From Chitinophaga dinghuensis (GTDB taxonomy: Bacteria; Bacteroidota; Bacteroidia; Chitinophagales; Chitinophagaceae): a DNA stretch of 44,088 nucleotides. Location: the NCBI RefSeq assembly GCF_003259435.1, contig NZ_QLMA01000014.1:1-44088 (forward strand), read 5' to 3'. The position numbers and the translations under genes were made by a program. Under the pieces are notes generated by a model. It was given only the letters and a program-made list of their open reading frames with translations, was not told the DNA's origin and did not search any database. Shown one piece after another: positions 22,029 to 30,940 of the stretch (position 1 is the first letter of the stretch; the number at the start of each line of letters is the position of its first letter).

Positions 22029-24965
22029 ATGCCCTCTGTCCGTTACATATTGTTTTGGATGCTGGCCATCTTTTGTGTTAGTACGGTAGCCCGCGCACAG
22101 GGCCTGATGATCCGTAACTTCAACGTAAAAGACGGACTGGCAAATGCCACCGTTTATGCTGCGGTACAAGATAAAGATGGGTTTATCTGGTTCTCCACAC
22201 CCACAGGCGTTAGTAAGTTCGATGGTAAACGCTTCCGCAACTACGCTAAAAAAGATGGCCTGACAGATAATGATGTGGTCAAACTTACCGCAGATTCCAA
22301 AGGCCGGGTATGGTTCTTCACCCTCAACGGGAAACCTTCCTTCTACTTCAATAACGTCATCCACAACGAAGAAAACGATACCACCCTTGCCTTCAATTCA
22401 CATGGTCATTATCTTCAGTATGCCTTCGAAGGAGCAAGCGGAAACCCAATCTGGTTCCTCAACTCCAACAACAGAAGCCTGCTATATAACGGGAAGAAAA
22501 TAACCTACGATAAACAAGGCCTCTCCGGTAGCGATGTCCGCTTCCTCCTCGCCCGCGACAGTATCTTCCACCCGTTACAATCCGCCTTCCGGCTGGAAAC
22601 TTTGAAAGACCCCAATAACCCTGATCAAAAAATTATCTCCGTTCCCCCTTTCCCGGTAGATGATCCGGAATTCCGCAGCCGCATTAACAAACATCCGGTA
22701 GTCATCCTGAAAAACAGTCTCTATTCTTTCCGCTTTAAAGATGCCATCAGCTTCTTTAACGGCCCGGAATGGGGTATCAGGGAAGATATCAGCGATATCT
22801 GCCTCGATAACGATAATCTCTGGGTAGGTACCCAACGCGCCCTCTACCTCATCAAGAATTTCTTCAAAGGAGAACGGAAAGTAACCCGGCTCCTGGAAAA
22901 TCACTACATCACCTCCCTGCTGAAAGACCGGGATGGCAATATCTGGATAACTACATTCGGAGATGGGGTGTACTATATTCCGTATAAAAACTTTTATTTC
23001 AGCTATCTCGATAATACCAACGGACTTTATTCTCACTCTATCTTCAGTATCTGCAAAGACAAAAAAACAGATCTGCTCCTGATAGGTCAGAACGCCGGTA
23101 TTCTTAATACAATGGATGCACAAGGCACTATTCGCCAGTTCACTTTGGATACCACCACCGGCAGAAACAGCCTGCTCTCCATTCTGCCTTACAAAGAAAA
23201 TAATGTACTCATCGCCACAGATAATGCGCTGTTTCAGTTCAACACCCTCACGCAGCGCCCCAGCCTGTTGCGTTCTGTGAAAATGCTGAAAGATGTGGAC
23301 GTTTCCCCTTCCGGAAAAATCCGCATCGCTGCAAAGAATGAAGTCATATCACTGGATAACAATTATGTGATCCCCGATCTGGATATGGTGGTTTCCTCCA
23401 TCGCTTCTGTTGATGATTCTACTTATTTCGTTGGTACCAATAACGGACTGTATTACTGCTCAGATAACAATCGGCAACTGGTAAGACCAGGAAATAATAC
23501 CCACCTGAAACAAAGCATCAAGGACCTGAAATGGATTAACGGATTCCTCTGGATAGGCACCAGCGATCAGGGGATTTATGTGATGCATCATGATTCAGTG
23601 GTCAGGCATCTTTCTACAGCCAACGGTTTGGCTTCTGATATCTGCCAGCAACTCTACTACGATGGCGTCGGTAAATTATATGTGGCTACGAACAAAGGAG
23701 TCAGCGTAATCGATGTAACAAATCAGCAGATTGTCCGGAATATCACCTCCAATGATGGCCTCATGTCGGACGATATCAGAGGCGTTTATTCCGATGATGA
23801 CATGCTGTATATCGCCACTTCCAATGGCTTATGCTATTTCAAGGGGAATAATCTCCCTGTAGATTCTGTACCACCGGTAATTTATCTCAGTAATATCCGG
23901 TATGGCGATAGTACCTTCATGCCGGCAAAGGATTTCATTCATCTGTACCAGCGGAAAGCCTCTTTTGAAGCGGAATTCGGTACAATTGTTTTCGATCTGC
24001 CGGATCAGGTGGAATATCAGTATAATTTCTCCGGCGACAGTACTACCGGTTGGGTAACGACGATGTCTAATATCATTCCGTTCCCAGACCTGCAGCCAGG
24101 AACGTACAAACTGATGGTGCGTGCCCGGAAATATAAGAGCGACTGGAGTCAGCCACTGAACCTCAATATCAGCATTCTACCGCGCTGGTACCAGCAATGG
24201 TGGGCAAGAGGAATACTACTGCTGTTGGGATTACTGGTAATTCTTTTTATCTTACGCTATATTGTACGCAGAATCAAGCAATCAGAAAAGAGAAAGACAG
24301 AATATAACCGGCGAATCGCAGAGCTGGAAGCCAAAGCCCTGACGAACCAGATGAATCCACACTTCATCTTTAATTCGCTCAATTCAGTACAACACCTGAT
24401 TCTGGAAAAAGAAGAAAAACAAGCATTGAATTTTCTGGCCGACTTTGCCACACTGATGCGGCAGATGTTGAATAATTCCAGGAAATCGTATATCTCTCTG
24501 GAAGAGGAAATAGCCTTCCTCACCAGGTACCTGGAACTGGAGAAAATACGCTTTGCACATTCATTTAGTTATAAATTCATCCTCCAGGAATCCCTGAAGG
24601 ACTATACCATCTATATTCCGCCTATGATCATTCAACCAATTGTGGAAAATGCGATCAAACACGGACTGGCGCCGAAGAATAGCAGCGGCTGCCTGGAAAT
24701 AAGACTGGAAATGGTGGATGACCTGTTATATTGCTCTGTTGATGATGATGGAATAGGATGGGATAAGTCCAATACCCTGAAAAGTACAAGACTGGTAAAA
24801 CACGAATCAACCGCGCTGAGCGTGATTAAGGAGCGATTGCAGATTATAAAATCTTTTAATGGAAGTGTTGGAAAGTTAGAAATTATTGATAAATTTAAAT
24901 CGGGTTTCGGCAATAAGGAAGGTACCTTAGTTGAAATCCTGATTCCCATTGTTAAGATGTTATGA
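22029..24965 (+). CDS. LytS-type sensor histidine kinase with periplasmic two-component propeller
   Basis: The 978-residue protein has a signal peptide (RYILFWMLAIFCVSTVARAQ). Residues about 30-640 are repeats of the two-component propeller type, for example DKDGFIWFSTPTGVSKFDGK, then DRDGNIWITTFGDGVYYIP. A Y_Y_Y domain follows (about 655-715), then one membrane helix (about 726-750, GILLLLGLLVILFILRYI). The cytoplasmic part is a short histidine-kinase domain of the LytS/YehU type with QMNPHFIFNSLNSVQHL (phospho-accepting His778). Its ATPase portion has PMIIQPIVENAIKHGL and VDDDGIGW. It would sense a periplasmic signal, perhaps a glycan breakdown product, and phosphorylate the regulator whose gene overlaps its 3' end by four bases. 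No SusC/D genes are nearby. Confidence 0.9.
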   Translation: MPSVRYILFWMLAIFCVSTVARAQGLMIRNFNVKDGLANATVYAAVQDKDGFIWFSTPTGVSKFDGKRFRNYAKKDGLTDNDVVKLTADSKGRVWFFTLNGKPSFYFNNVIHNEENDTTLAFNSHGHYLQYAFEGASGNPIWFLNSNNRSLLYNGKKITYDKQGLSGSDVRFLLARDSIFHPLQSAFRLETLKDPNNPDQKIISVPPFPVDDPEFRSRINKHPVVILKNSLYSFRFKDAISFFNGPEWGIREDISDICLDNDNLWVGTQRALYLIKNFFKGERKVTRLLENHYITSLLKDRDGNIWITTFGDGVYYIPYKNFYFSYLDNTNGLYSHSIFSICKDKKTDLLLIGQNAGILNTMDAQGTIRQFTLDTTTGRNSLLSILPYKENNVLIATDNALFQFNTLTQRPSLLRSVKMLKDVDVSPSGKIRIAAKNEVISLDNNYVIPDLDMVVSSIASVDDSTYFVGTNNGLYYCSDNNRQLVRPGNNTHLKQSIKDLKWINGFLWIGTSDQGIYVMHHDSVVRHLSTANGLASDICQQLYYDGVGKLYVATNKGVSVIDVTNQQIVRNITSNDGLMSDDIRGVYSDDDMLYIATSNGLCYFKGNNLPVDSVPPVIYLSNIRYGDSTFMPAKDFIHLYQRKASFEAEFGTIVFDLPDQVEYQYNFSGDSTTGWVTTMSNIIPFPDLQPGTYKLMVRARKYKSDWSQPLNLNISILPRWYQQWWARGILLLLGLLVILFILRYIVRRIKQSEKRKTEYNRRIAELEAKALTNQMNPHFIFNSLNSVQHLILEKEEKQALNFLADFATLMRQMLNNSRKSYISLEEEIAFLTRYLELEKIRFAHSFSYKFILQESLKDYTIYIPPMIIQPIVENAIKHGLAPKNSSGCLEIRLEMVDDLLYCSVDDDGIGWDKSNTLKSTRLVKHESTALSVIKERLQIIKSFNGSVGKLEIIDKFKSGFGNKEGTLVEILIPIVKML

Positions 24966-25723
24966 GTAATATAAAAGCTGCCATTGTCGACGATGAAGTC
25001 CGCAACATTCATATTTTGCGAAATATCCTTGAGAATTACTGTAAGGATGTCACTGTAGTGGGAGAAGCGCAGAATATCCATGAGGCGGCAGAAATGATTA
25101 AAAACAACCCCATTGATGTACTTTTCCTGGATATCGAGATGCCTCCGCATAACGGTTTTCAGTTGCTGGAAATGTTCCCTGTACTGAATTTTGAAGTAAT
25201 TTTCATCACAGCCTTTCAGGAATATGCCTTGCAAGCCATCAAATTTGCAGCCCTCGACTATCTGCTGAAACCAATCAAAGTAAGTGAAGTAGAAGATGCG
25301 CTGGAAAAGGTGAAGAAAAGTAAGAAAGGGCGTTTGAATGAATTAGCCTCCATCCTGAAAGACTATGTAAAGAACAATGACAATGCCTTCTCTAAAATTG
25401 TAATCCCCGTTAACGACGGCTACAATGTAATTGACCTGAAAGATATTATCTATTGTGAAGCATTCGACAGCTATACCAAAATTCAGCTGATCAATAACGT
25501 GTCTCATCTGATCTCCAAATCATTGAAAGAATACGAAGAAATGCTCTCCGATAAAGGATTTTATCGCGTACATAAATCTTTCCTGATCAATATCCACCAC
25601 ATCGTTAAAATTATTAAAGGCCTCGGTACTGCCGTTGTCATGAGCGATCAGAAAAATATTCCTATCTCTTCCCGCAAAAAAGAAGAGTTCTTCACTCAGT
25701 TAAAGGGTGTGATTAATCTTTAA
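24962..25723 (+). CDS. LytTR-family response regulator
   Basis: The 253-residue protein has a receiver domain (residues 1-120) with acidic pocket DDE at 10-12, phospho-acceptor Asp57 in LFLDIEMP, and FAALDYLLKPI with the conserved Lys. The LytTR DNA-binding domain (about 145-250) follows, with IVIPVNDGYNVIDLKDIIYC, then FYRVHKSFLINIHHIVKI. Its ATGA start overlaps the stop of the sensor gene, so the two are translationally coupled. Targets are unknown; the pair may act on genes outside the window. Confidence 0.93.
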   Translation: MSNIKAAIVDDEVRNIHILRNILENYCKDVTVVGEAQNIHEAAEMIKNNPIDVLFLDIEMPPHNGFQLLEMFPVLNFEVIFITAFQEYALQAIKFAALDYLLKPIKVSEVEDALEKVKKSKKGRLNELASILKDYVKNNDNAFSKIVIPVNDGYNVIDLKDIIYCEAFDSYTKIQLINNVSHLISKSLKEYEEMLSDKGFYRVHKSFLINIHHIVKIIKGLGTAVVMSDQKNIPISSRKKEEFFTQLKGVINL

Positions 25724-25746
25724 TTTATATTTTTTAATGATATTTA

Positions 25747-25781
25747 AAAGCCGGTTAGCTTGCGCTTAACCGGCTTTTTTG
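25747..25781 (+). terminator. terminator of the two-component operon
   Basis: The 12-bp stem (25747-25758 with 25768-25779, AAAAGCCGGTTA) is followed by T-residues. It is placed 23 bases past the regulator's stop. Confidence 0.85.
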
Positions 25782-25921
25782 TGCATTCACAAGGTAATTT
25801 TCGTCGTTGACGGGAAAGCATAGATAATATCATATGTATATCTTATTTTCAATATGGGTTTTCATAGATATGGCTGATTACCTGTGAAGTTTTTTCAGGC
25901 AATGCAGGTATTGCTTAAGAT

Positions 25922-25951
25922 AAAAAGGGTCACCAATGGTGACTCTTTTTA
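25922..25951 (+). terminator. orphan terminator, possible end of a small RNA
   Basis: The 13-bp stem (25922-25934 with 25938-25950, one G-T pair) has a T-run on the plus strand. It lies 140 bases after the terminator of the preceding operon, with no gene between them. The roughly 309-base gap from 25724 to 26032 thus holds three terminators. The stretch from about 25800 to 25951, which contains the TACCTG / CAGGTA inverted pair, is a candidate small-RNA locus. Confidence 0.6.
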
Positions 25952-25979
25952 TTTGTATGAACTGCTTCGGGAGTCCATA

Positions 25980-26014
25980 AAAAAAGGCGCCTCTAAGTAA
26001 TAGAGACGCCTTTT
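25980..26014 (-). terminator. terminator of the HtrA gene
   Basis: The 15-bp stem (25980-25994 with 26000-26014, one C-A mismatch) has a T-run on the minus strand, 19 bases past the stop of the protease gene. Confidence 0.8.
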
Positions 26015-26032
26015 TCGTTTATACTGGCTTGA

Positions 26033-27613
26033 CTAAAAGCTTTCCCTGGCAGCGCTGCCAGTTTGAATATTGTAATAATAGATATTGGTACTCTTTTCCG
26101 GATATAATCCGATCAGCTGGATGCTGGATTTTTTGTCCAGGATTCTTGCCAGATCATCTGGCGTAGTAACAGCCTGGTCGCCAGCTTTTATAATCAGGAA
26201 GCCGGGAGCCATGGATGTTTGTTTTTTCAGGATACCATTGCCGATCGCGCTCACCCAAACGCCCCCACGAATACCGAGTCTGCGTGCATCATCTTTATCC
26301 AGTGCGGAAAGATCTGCGCCTAAACGGTCGATCATAGTGGTTTTCACCACGTCAGTATTCCCGGAAAGGTTACGCAGCACCACGTTATCTGCCGTCATTT
26401 CTTTGTTATTACGCAGATAGGTGATGGTGATTTTATCGCCTGGTTTGTAGCGGGCAATTTGTTCTGTCATCTGAGACGCGCCAGGAATAGGTACGCCATT
26501 GATTTTTGTGATGATATCGCCTGTTTTGAGGCCGGCTGATTTGGCGGAACCGTTTTCCACCACTTCTGTTACCTGTACGCCAGGAGCATCTCTTCTGACA
26601 CCCAGTTCTTTCAGCTGGTCGTCTGTAAGGGAGGCGATAACAGAACTTGGCATGTAGGAAATACCCAGGTAAGCGCGTTGTACGTTACCATATTTCATCA
26701 GGTCGTTCACTACTTTTTTCACCAGGTTTACCGGGATAGCGTAGGAGTAACCTGCGTAAGAACCGGTAGGAGAGGCGATAGCAGAGTTGATACCTACCAG
26801 TTCCCCATTGGTGTTGACGAGGGCGCCACCACTGTTACCCTGGTTAACGGCAGCATCAGTTTGGATAAAGGATTCGATAGCGCTGTTGCGGGAACCGCGA
26901 CTCTTATTAATCCCAATGGTACGGGATTTAGCGCTCACGATACCAGCGGTAACGGTTGCATCCAGGTTTAATGGATAACCTACTGCCAGGACCCATTGCC
27001 CAATTTCTACGTTGTCGGAGTTGCCATACAGCAGGTAAGGCAATCCGCTTGCATCAATTTTAATAACGGCCAGGTCTGTGCTTGGATCGGCGCCAATCAG
27101 TTTTGCCTTATAGGTTTTACCGCTATTAGGCAGAGAGACGGCTATCTCATCGGCATCATCAATCACGTGATTATTGGTAACGATGTAACCGTCATCGGAA
27201 ATCAGGACCCCTGAACCCGAAGCCATCTGGCCTGGAATGTAATATCTGCGGCCATCGCCGTTACCATTAAATTCATCGCCGAAGAAATCATCGCCAAAAA
27301 GATCCTGCAAAATAGAACGTTTACGTTGCAGGTTATTGCCGTTGGTTACCTGGCGGGGATTGATCTTTGTTTTGATGTGAACCACTCCTGGTACAGCGGT
27401 TTTAGCTGCCGCTGTAAAATCAGATGGGGGTAATGCGCCGCTGCTGTGTTCCGTGCCTGGCATATACCGGGCATAATTCACAGGTATGTCAGTAGAGCCA
27501 TTCTGGAAAATTCCTGCCTGTCTGGGTTGGATATATTTGCTGTACACAAATATGGAGGCAGAAGCGGTCACAATGCTAATAAGGACAATTGTAACAATTT
27601 GCTTGAATTTCAT
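26033..27613 (-). CDS. htrA: HtrA/DegP-type periplasmic serine protease
   Basis: The 526-residue protein has an N-terminal membrane anchor or signal sequence (FKQIVTIVLISIVTASASIF). The trypsin-like domain carries the complete triad His149 (VTNNHVID), Asp180 (STDLAVIKI) and Ser261 (QGNSGGALVN). It is followed by a clear PDZ domain (about 325-415, with GLKTGDIITKINGVPIP) and a weaker second PDZ-like region (about 430-515). It degrades or refolds damaged envelope proteins. A flexible loop rich in D, F, G and N (LFGDDFFGDEFNGNGDGR, about 105-122) corresponds to the DegP LA loop. It is monocistronic with its own terminator and a -7 box at 27684. Confidence 0.93.
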   Translation of the reverse strand: MKFKQIVTIVLISIVTASASIFVYSKYIQPRQAGIFQNGSTDIPVNYARYMPGTEHSSGALPPSDFTAAAKTAVPGVVHIKTKINPRQVTNGNNLQRKRSILQDLFGDDFFGDEFNGNGDGRRYYIPGQMASGSGVLISDDGYIVTNNHVIDDADEIAVSLPNSGKTYKAKLIGADPSTDLAVIKIDASGLPYLLYGNSDNVEIGQWVLAVGYPLNLDATVTAGIVSAKSRTIGINKSRGSRNSAIESFIQTDAAVNQGNSGGALVNTNGELVGINSAIASPTGSYAGYSYAIPVNLVKKVVNDLMKYGNVQRAYLGISYMPSSVIASLTDDQLKELGVRRDAPGVQVTEVVENGSAKSAGLKTGDIITKINGVPIPGASQMTEQIARYKPGDKITITYLRNNKEMTADNVVLRNLSGNTDVVKTTMIDRLGADLSALDKDDARRLGIRGGVWVSAIGNGILKKQTSMAPGFLIIKAGDQAVTTPDDLARILDKKSSIQLIGLYPEKSTNIYYYNIQTGSAARESF

Positions 27614-27683
27614 ATTATAGTGTGTTTAGCGATACGAATAAATTTGTAACTCGCACAATAGGTCAATTATAATGCCTTCGATA

Positions 27684-27691
27684 CAAATTTA
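27684..27691 (-). promoter_or_regulatory. -7 box of the HtrA gene
   Basis: The minus strand reads TAAATTTG, an exact TAnnTTTG match, 70 bases before the start codon at 27613. A TTTG lies 15 bases upstream, closer than usual. The gap 27614-27839 is otherwise AT-rich without other features. Confidence 0.4.
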
Positions 27692-27839
27692 ATAGTCGTG
27701 TTTAATCAAATATCCTTGTCAGTCATCACTTTAACAGTTTTTTATATCAATCGTTAATTTAAATTAAAGATTAACGGATATCAGGCTGACAACCCTTCAT
27801 TTACTATCTGACAGGATAACAATCTGATGCGACATTTTG

Positions 27840-28838
27840 TTAGATCCCCAGTAAAAATGCCAGGGTATCCACACCGTCCGCATATTCACTGAGCGATGGT
27901 TGTTGTGCATAGCCGAAAGGTATAAAATCCTTTCCCACCAGGCATTGCAGTACTTCATCCTGTTGAAGCGTAGCGGCAAGTGTCTGAATATCATCATAAT
28001 AGCCATAATTCAGTACGCTCAGTGGGCTGAAGAGAGATTCCGCTTCATGCAGCAGAATAGTGCCATTGGTGATGTAGGGACTGTTATTCAGCAGCAACAG
28101 GGCCAGGTTATAGTCGTAGTTGTTTTTGTATTTGTGGTGATCCATCAGGTCACTGTATTTGTTGAGGGCATCCAGTAATGGCTGGAAGTTATAGTCTCTC
28201 GGTACAAATATTTTGGTCACATTACGGCATCCCAGGCCAAAATACAGCATAATATCATCTGCCAGGGCCTCCAGTTCAGCCGGAGTTTCCGTGCCGGTTA
28301 ATACTGCTGCCGAAGTGCGGTTATGACGAATGATATGCGGATATTTAGCGAAATAGTAATTGAAATAGCGTGCAGAATTGTTGCTGCCTGTGGCGATATA
28401 TGCCTGACAGTCTTTCAGCATGTCCAAAACTTCCGTTTGGCCGGCTATTTCAGGGTACCATTCCTCCATTTTACCAAGGATATGTTTCATGAGGATTTCA
28501 TCCTTACCGGAGAGCTTCAGTTTAACCTGATGGCCGCTGATAAATCCGCAGAGCCAGTCATGGAACCCAACGAGGGGGATATTACCGGCTGCCACAATAC
28601 CCACTTTGCGGGGAGTACGGTCTGCTGTTACCGCAGGGTAAGCCTGCAGCCACTGCTGGAGTTTGGAAGGTTCCAGGAAGTATTGGCAGATATTTTCCAG
28701 CGCATTGTTGATAAATGCCGGGATAAACCATCCATTGGCGATATAAGCCCTCTCCTTAACCTCTTCCCATTCAGGGCTGTTTCCGGCCAGGTATTGGCCC
28801 AGGCGCACCAGCGCTGCTTCTTTTTCTGCTATATTCAT
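27840..28838 (-). CDS. acyl-CoA reductase, LuxC-type
   Basis: The 332-residue protein resembles the LuxC/acyl-CoA reductase family, which reduces fatty-acyl thioesters to aldehydes with NAD(P)H. It has the nucleotide-binding region PRKVGIVAAGNIPLVGFHDW (about 85-105), VKLKLSGKDEILMKHIL, YIATGSNNSARYFNYYF, and the catalytic-cysteine region YFGLGCRNVTKIFVPRD (about 218-234). No lux genes are near. In this phylum the family often sits beside a ferredoxin gene, as here in divergent orientation, suggesting a conserved but uncharacterised metabolic role. The exact substrate is unknown. Confidence 0.8.
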   Translation of the reverse strand: MNIAEKEAALVRLGQYLAGNSPEWEEVKERAYIANGWFIPAFINNALENICQYFLEPSKLQQWLQAYPAVTADRTPRKVGIVAAGNIPLVGFHDWLCGFISGHQVKLKLSGKDEILMKHILGKMEEWYPEIAGQTEVLDMLKDCQAYIATGSNNSARYFNYYFAKYPHIIRHNRTSAAVLTGTETPAELEALADDIMLYFGLGCRNVTKIFVPRDYNFQPLLDALNKYSDLMDHHKYKNNYDYNLALLLLNNSPYITNGTILLHEAESLFSPLSVLNYGYYDDIQTLAATLQQDEVLQCLVGKDFIPFGYAQQPSLSEYADGVDTLAFLLGI

Positions 28839-28859
28839 GAATCTTTAATAAATAATGAC

Positions 28860-28888
28860 TTGATTAAACCCGGAATATTATATTTTTG
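28860..28888 (+). promoter_or_regulatory. promoter of the first ferredoxin gene
   Basis: TTG (28860-28862), 18 bases, then TATTTTTG (28881-28888, exact TAnnTTTG). The start codon follows 44 bases later at 28933. Confidence 0.6.
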
Positions 28889-28932
28889 TCCACAAAATTA
28901 ATGGCTTACTACTTAAACAAAAAGTTTACTCT

Positions 28933-29280
28933 ATGGCAATTAAGATAACAGACGAATGTATTAACTGCGGCGCTTGCGAACCAGAATGCCCAAACAATGC
29001 AATTTATGAAGGCGGAGTGGAATGGGCCATTGCTGATGGAACCAGTGTTAAAGGATCATACACGCTGATGGATGGCTCCACTATGGATGCTGATCAACGT
29101 AATGCTCCAATTAGCGTAGATACCTACTACATCGTTCCAAATAAATGTACTGAATGCCAGGGATTTCATGAGGAGCCGCAATGTGCAGCTGTTTGCCCGG
29201 TAGACTGCTGTGTTCCGGACGAAATGTACCAGGAAACAGTAGATGAACTGCTGGGTAAGAAAGATAAACTGCACGTGTAG
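28933..29280 (+). CDS. 4Fe-4S dicluster ferredoxin (copy 1)
   Basis: The 115-residue protein has a first cluster motif CINCGACEPECP near residues 11-22. A roughly 45-residue insert follows, then the second motif CTECQGFHEEPQCAAVCPVD, whose middle spacing is the widened C-x2-C-x8-C-x3-C of YfhL-like ferredoxins. An extra pair of cysteines follows (DCCVPDEMY). It carries electrons in the cytoplasm. It is transcribed away from the acyl-CoA reductase gene and is followed by a terminator and a second, very similar gene. Confidence 0.92.
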   Translation: MAIKITDECINCGACEPECPNNAIYEGGVEWAIADGTSVKGSYTLMDGSTMDADQRNAPISVDTYYIVPNKCTECQGFHEEPQCAAVCPVDCCVPDEMYQETVDELLGKKDKLHV

Positions 29281-29304
29281 TTAATATATTCAAAAGGAAG
29301 CTAG

Positions 29305-29338
29305 AACCGCTCTGGAATGGTGCCAGAGCGGTTTTTTT
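29305..29338 (+). terminator. terminator between the two ferredoxin genes
   Basis: The 11-bp perfect stem (29305-29315 with 29323-29333) is followed by T7. It separates the two copies, so they are expressed from different transcripts. Confidence 0.9.
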
Positions 29339-29439
29339 ATGCCCCTTTCCACATACGTATATGCCTTTGCCGTTAGGAATTCAGGAACAGACATAGTACC
29401 TTTCCGGTGACATAGATTAATAACTAAATCTTATTCCCT

Positions 29440-29790
29440 ATGGCATTAAAAATTAATGATGAATGCATCTGGTGCGGCGCATGCGAACCAGAATGCCCCA
29501 ACAACGCCATCTATGAACAAGGCGTGGAATGGTCCCTCTCAGACGGGACTTCCCTGAAAGGACAAGTAGTCCTAAAGAACAATGAACCGCTGGATACCAG
29601 CCAGCGAAACGCTCCTCTCAGCAACGACATCTTTTACATTGTACCAGACAAATGCACGGAATGCCAGGGCTTCCATGAATCCCCCCGATGTGCAGATGTT
29701 TGTCCCGTGGACGCCTGCGTCCCGGATGAAATGTATCAGGAAACGATGGATGAATTACTCGGTAAAAAGGAATTTCTGCATGCGGAGTAA
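29440..29790 (+). CDS. 4Fe-4S dicluster ferredoxin (copy 2)
   Basis: The 116-residue paralogue of the preceding protein has the same cluster motifs (CIWCGACEPECP and CTECQGFHESPRCADVCPVD). Most substitutions lie in the insert between them (VEWSLSDGTSLKGQVVLKNN). One of the two adjacent cysteines of copy 1 is alanine here (DACVPDEMY). It was almost certainly made by tandem duplication, and its separate expression suggests the copies respond to different conditions or have different partners. Confidence 0.92.
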   Translation: MALKINDECIWCGACEPECPNNAIYEQGVEWSLSDGTSLKGQVVLKNNEPLDTSQRNAPLSNDIFYIVPDKCTECQGFHESPRCADVCPVDACVPDEMYQETMDELLGKKEFLHAE

Positions 29791-29808
29791 CACTCGATAG
29801 TTTTGCCG

Positions 29809-29831
29809 GAGCCCGGCCCCTGGCCGGACTC
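29809..29831 (+). terminator. GC-rich hairpin after the second ferredoxin gene
   Basis: GAGCCCGGCC (29809-29818) and GGCCGGACTC (29822-29831) pair with one mismatch around a 3-base loop, 18 bases past the stop. There is no clean T-run, so termination is only likely. Confidence 0.45.
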
Positions 29832-29861
29832 CCTTCTTCCCGCTATTATTTTCCGGCCTTC

Positions 29862-29891
29862 TTGTGCGGCAAAAAACTTTCCTTAACTTTA
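29862..29891 (+). promoter_or_regulatory. promoter of ddl
   Basis: TTG (29862-29864), 19 bases, then TAACTTTA (29884-29891, one base off the -7 consensus), 23 bases before the ATG at 29915. Confidence 0.55.
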
Positions 29892-29914
29892 CCCGCTTAT
29901 AGCTCAGTCATCTT

Positions 29915-30904
29915 ATGAAGAAAAATATTGCTTTAGTTGCCGGTGGCTACTCCGGAGAATATGTAATCTCAGTACAAAGCGCTGTTACCATCGAGAAAAA
30001 CCTGGACAGCAACAAGTATGCGGTCTATAAAATTATTGTTACCCGCGAGGGCTGGACTTACACCGCCCCTGATGGCAAACAGTATGAGGTGGATAAGAAT
30101 GATTTTTCCCTGCTGATCGACGGGAATAAAATCAAATTTGACTGTGTCTTTATCGGTATTCATGGCACTCCTGGCGAAGATGGCCGCCTGCAGGGATACT
30201 TCGAAATGCTGGATATTCCTTACACCAGCTGCGGAATGGTTACTTCTGCACTTACTTTTAACAAAAGCTATTGCAATAAAGTAGTAGCCGCATTCAATGT
30301 GGTGAATGTTTCCAAATCTGCTCATATCTTCAGTAACCAGCCTTACAATACACAGGATATCCTTCAGCAACTGCGTCTGCCGGTATTTGTGAAGCCCGCA
30401 GAAGGCGGTAGCAGTATCGGGATGTCAAAAGTAAAAACGGCTGAAGAGCTGCAACCTGCTATTGACAAGGCTTTTAAAGAAGATACTCAGATTTTGATTG
30501 AAGAGTTTGTGAAAGGGAGAGAACTGACTATCGGCGTATATCGCGCTGGTGGAGAGTTGCACGTACTTCCAATGACAGAAGTAGTAAGCAGCAAAGAGTT
30601 TTTCGACTACGAAGCTAAATATACGCCAGGCGTTTCCAATGAAATCACGCCGGCTCCTGTACCTGCAGAAATCACTACCCTTGTACAACAAACAGCTTCT
30701 AAACTCTATAATCTGTTGAACTGTAAAGGCATCACCCGAATCGACTTTATTTGGGACGAAGCCAATAATAAATTATTTTTCCTGGAAGCCAATACCATGC
30801 CTGGTCAGTCTGAAAACAGCCTGATCCCGCAACAGGTCAGAGCTGCAGGAATGACGCTGACAGACTTCTACGGCGCTGTGCTGGAAGAAGCTATGAAGCG
30901 CTAA
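29915..30904 (+). CDS. ddl: D-alanine--D-alanine ligase
   Basis: The enzyme joins two D-alanines with ATP for peptidoglycan precursors. The 329-residue ATP-grasp protein has GGYSGEYVISVQSA (residues 11-24), IGIHGTPGEDGRLQGYFEML (about 81-100), KPAEGGSSIGMSKV, LIEEFVKGRELTIGVY and the metal-binding end FLEANTMPGQ. All family landmarks are present. It leads a short run with the PASTA protein and a rhodanese, a wall-linked context. Confidence 0.95.
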   Translation: MKKNIALVAGGYSGEYVISVQSAVTIEKNLDSNKYAVYKIIVTREGWTYTAPDGKQYEVDKNDFSLLIDGNKIKFDCVFIGIHGTPGEDGRLQGYFEMLDIPYTSCGMVTSALTFNKSYCNKVVAAFNVVNVSKSAHIFSNQPYNTQDILQQLRLPVFVKPAEGGSSIGMSKVKTAEELQPAIDKAFKEDTQILIEEFVKGRELTIGVYRAGGELHVLPMTEVVSSKEFFDYEAKYTPGVSNEITPAPVPAEITTLVQQTASKLYNLLNCKGITRIDFIWDEANNKLFFLEANTMPGQSENSLIPQQVRAAGMTLTDFYGAVLEEAMKR

Positions 30905-30940
30905 CCTGTAACTGATTTATCACTTTTAACGTAATAAACT

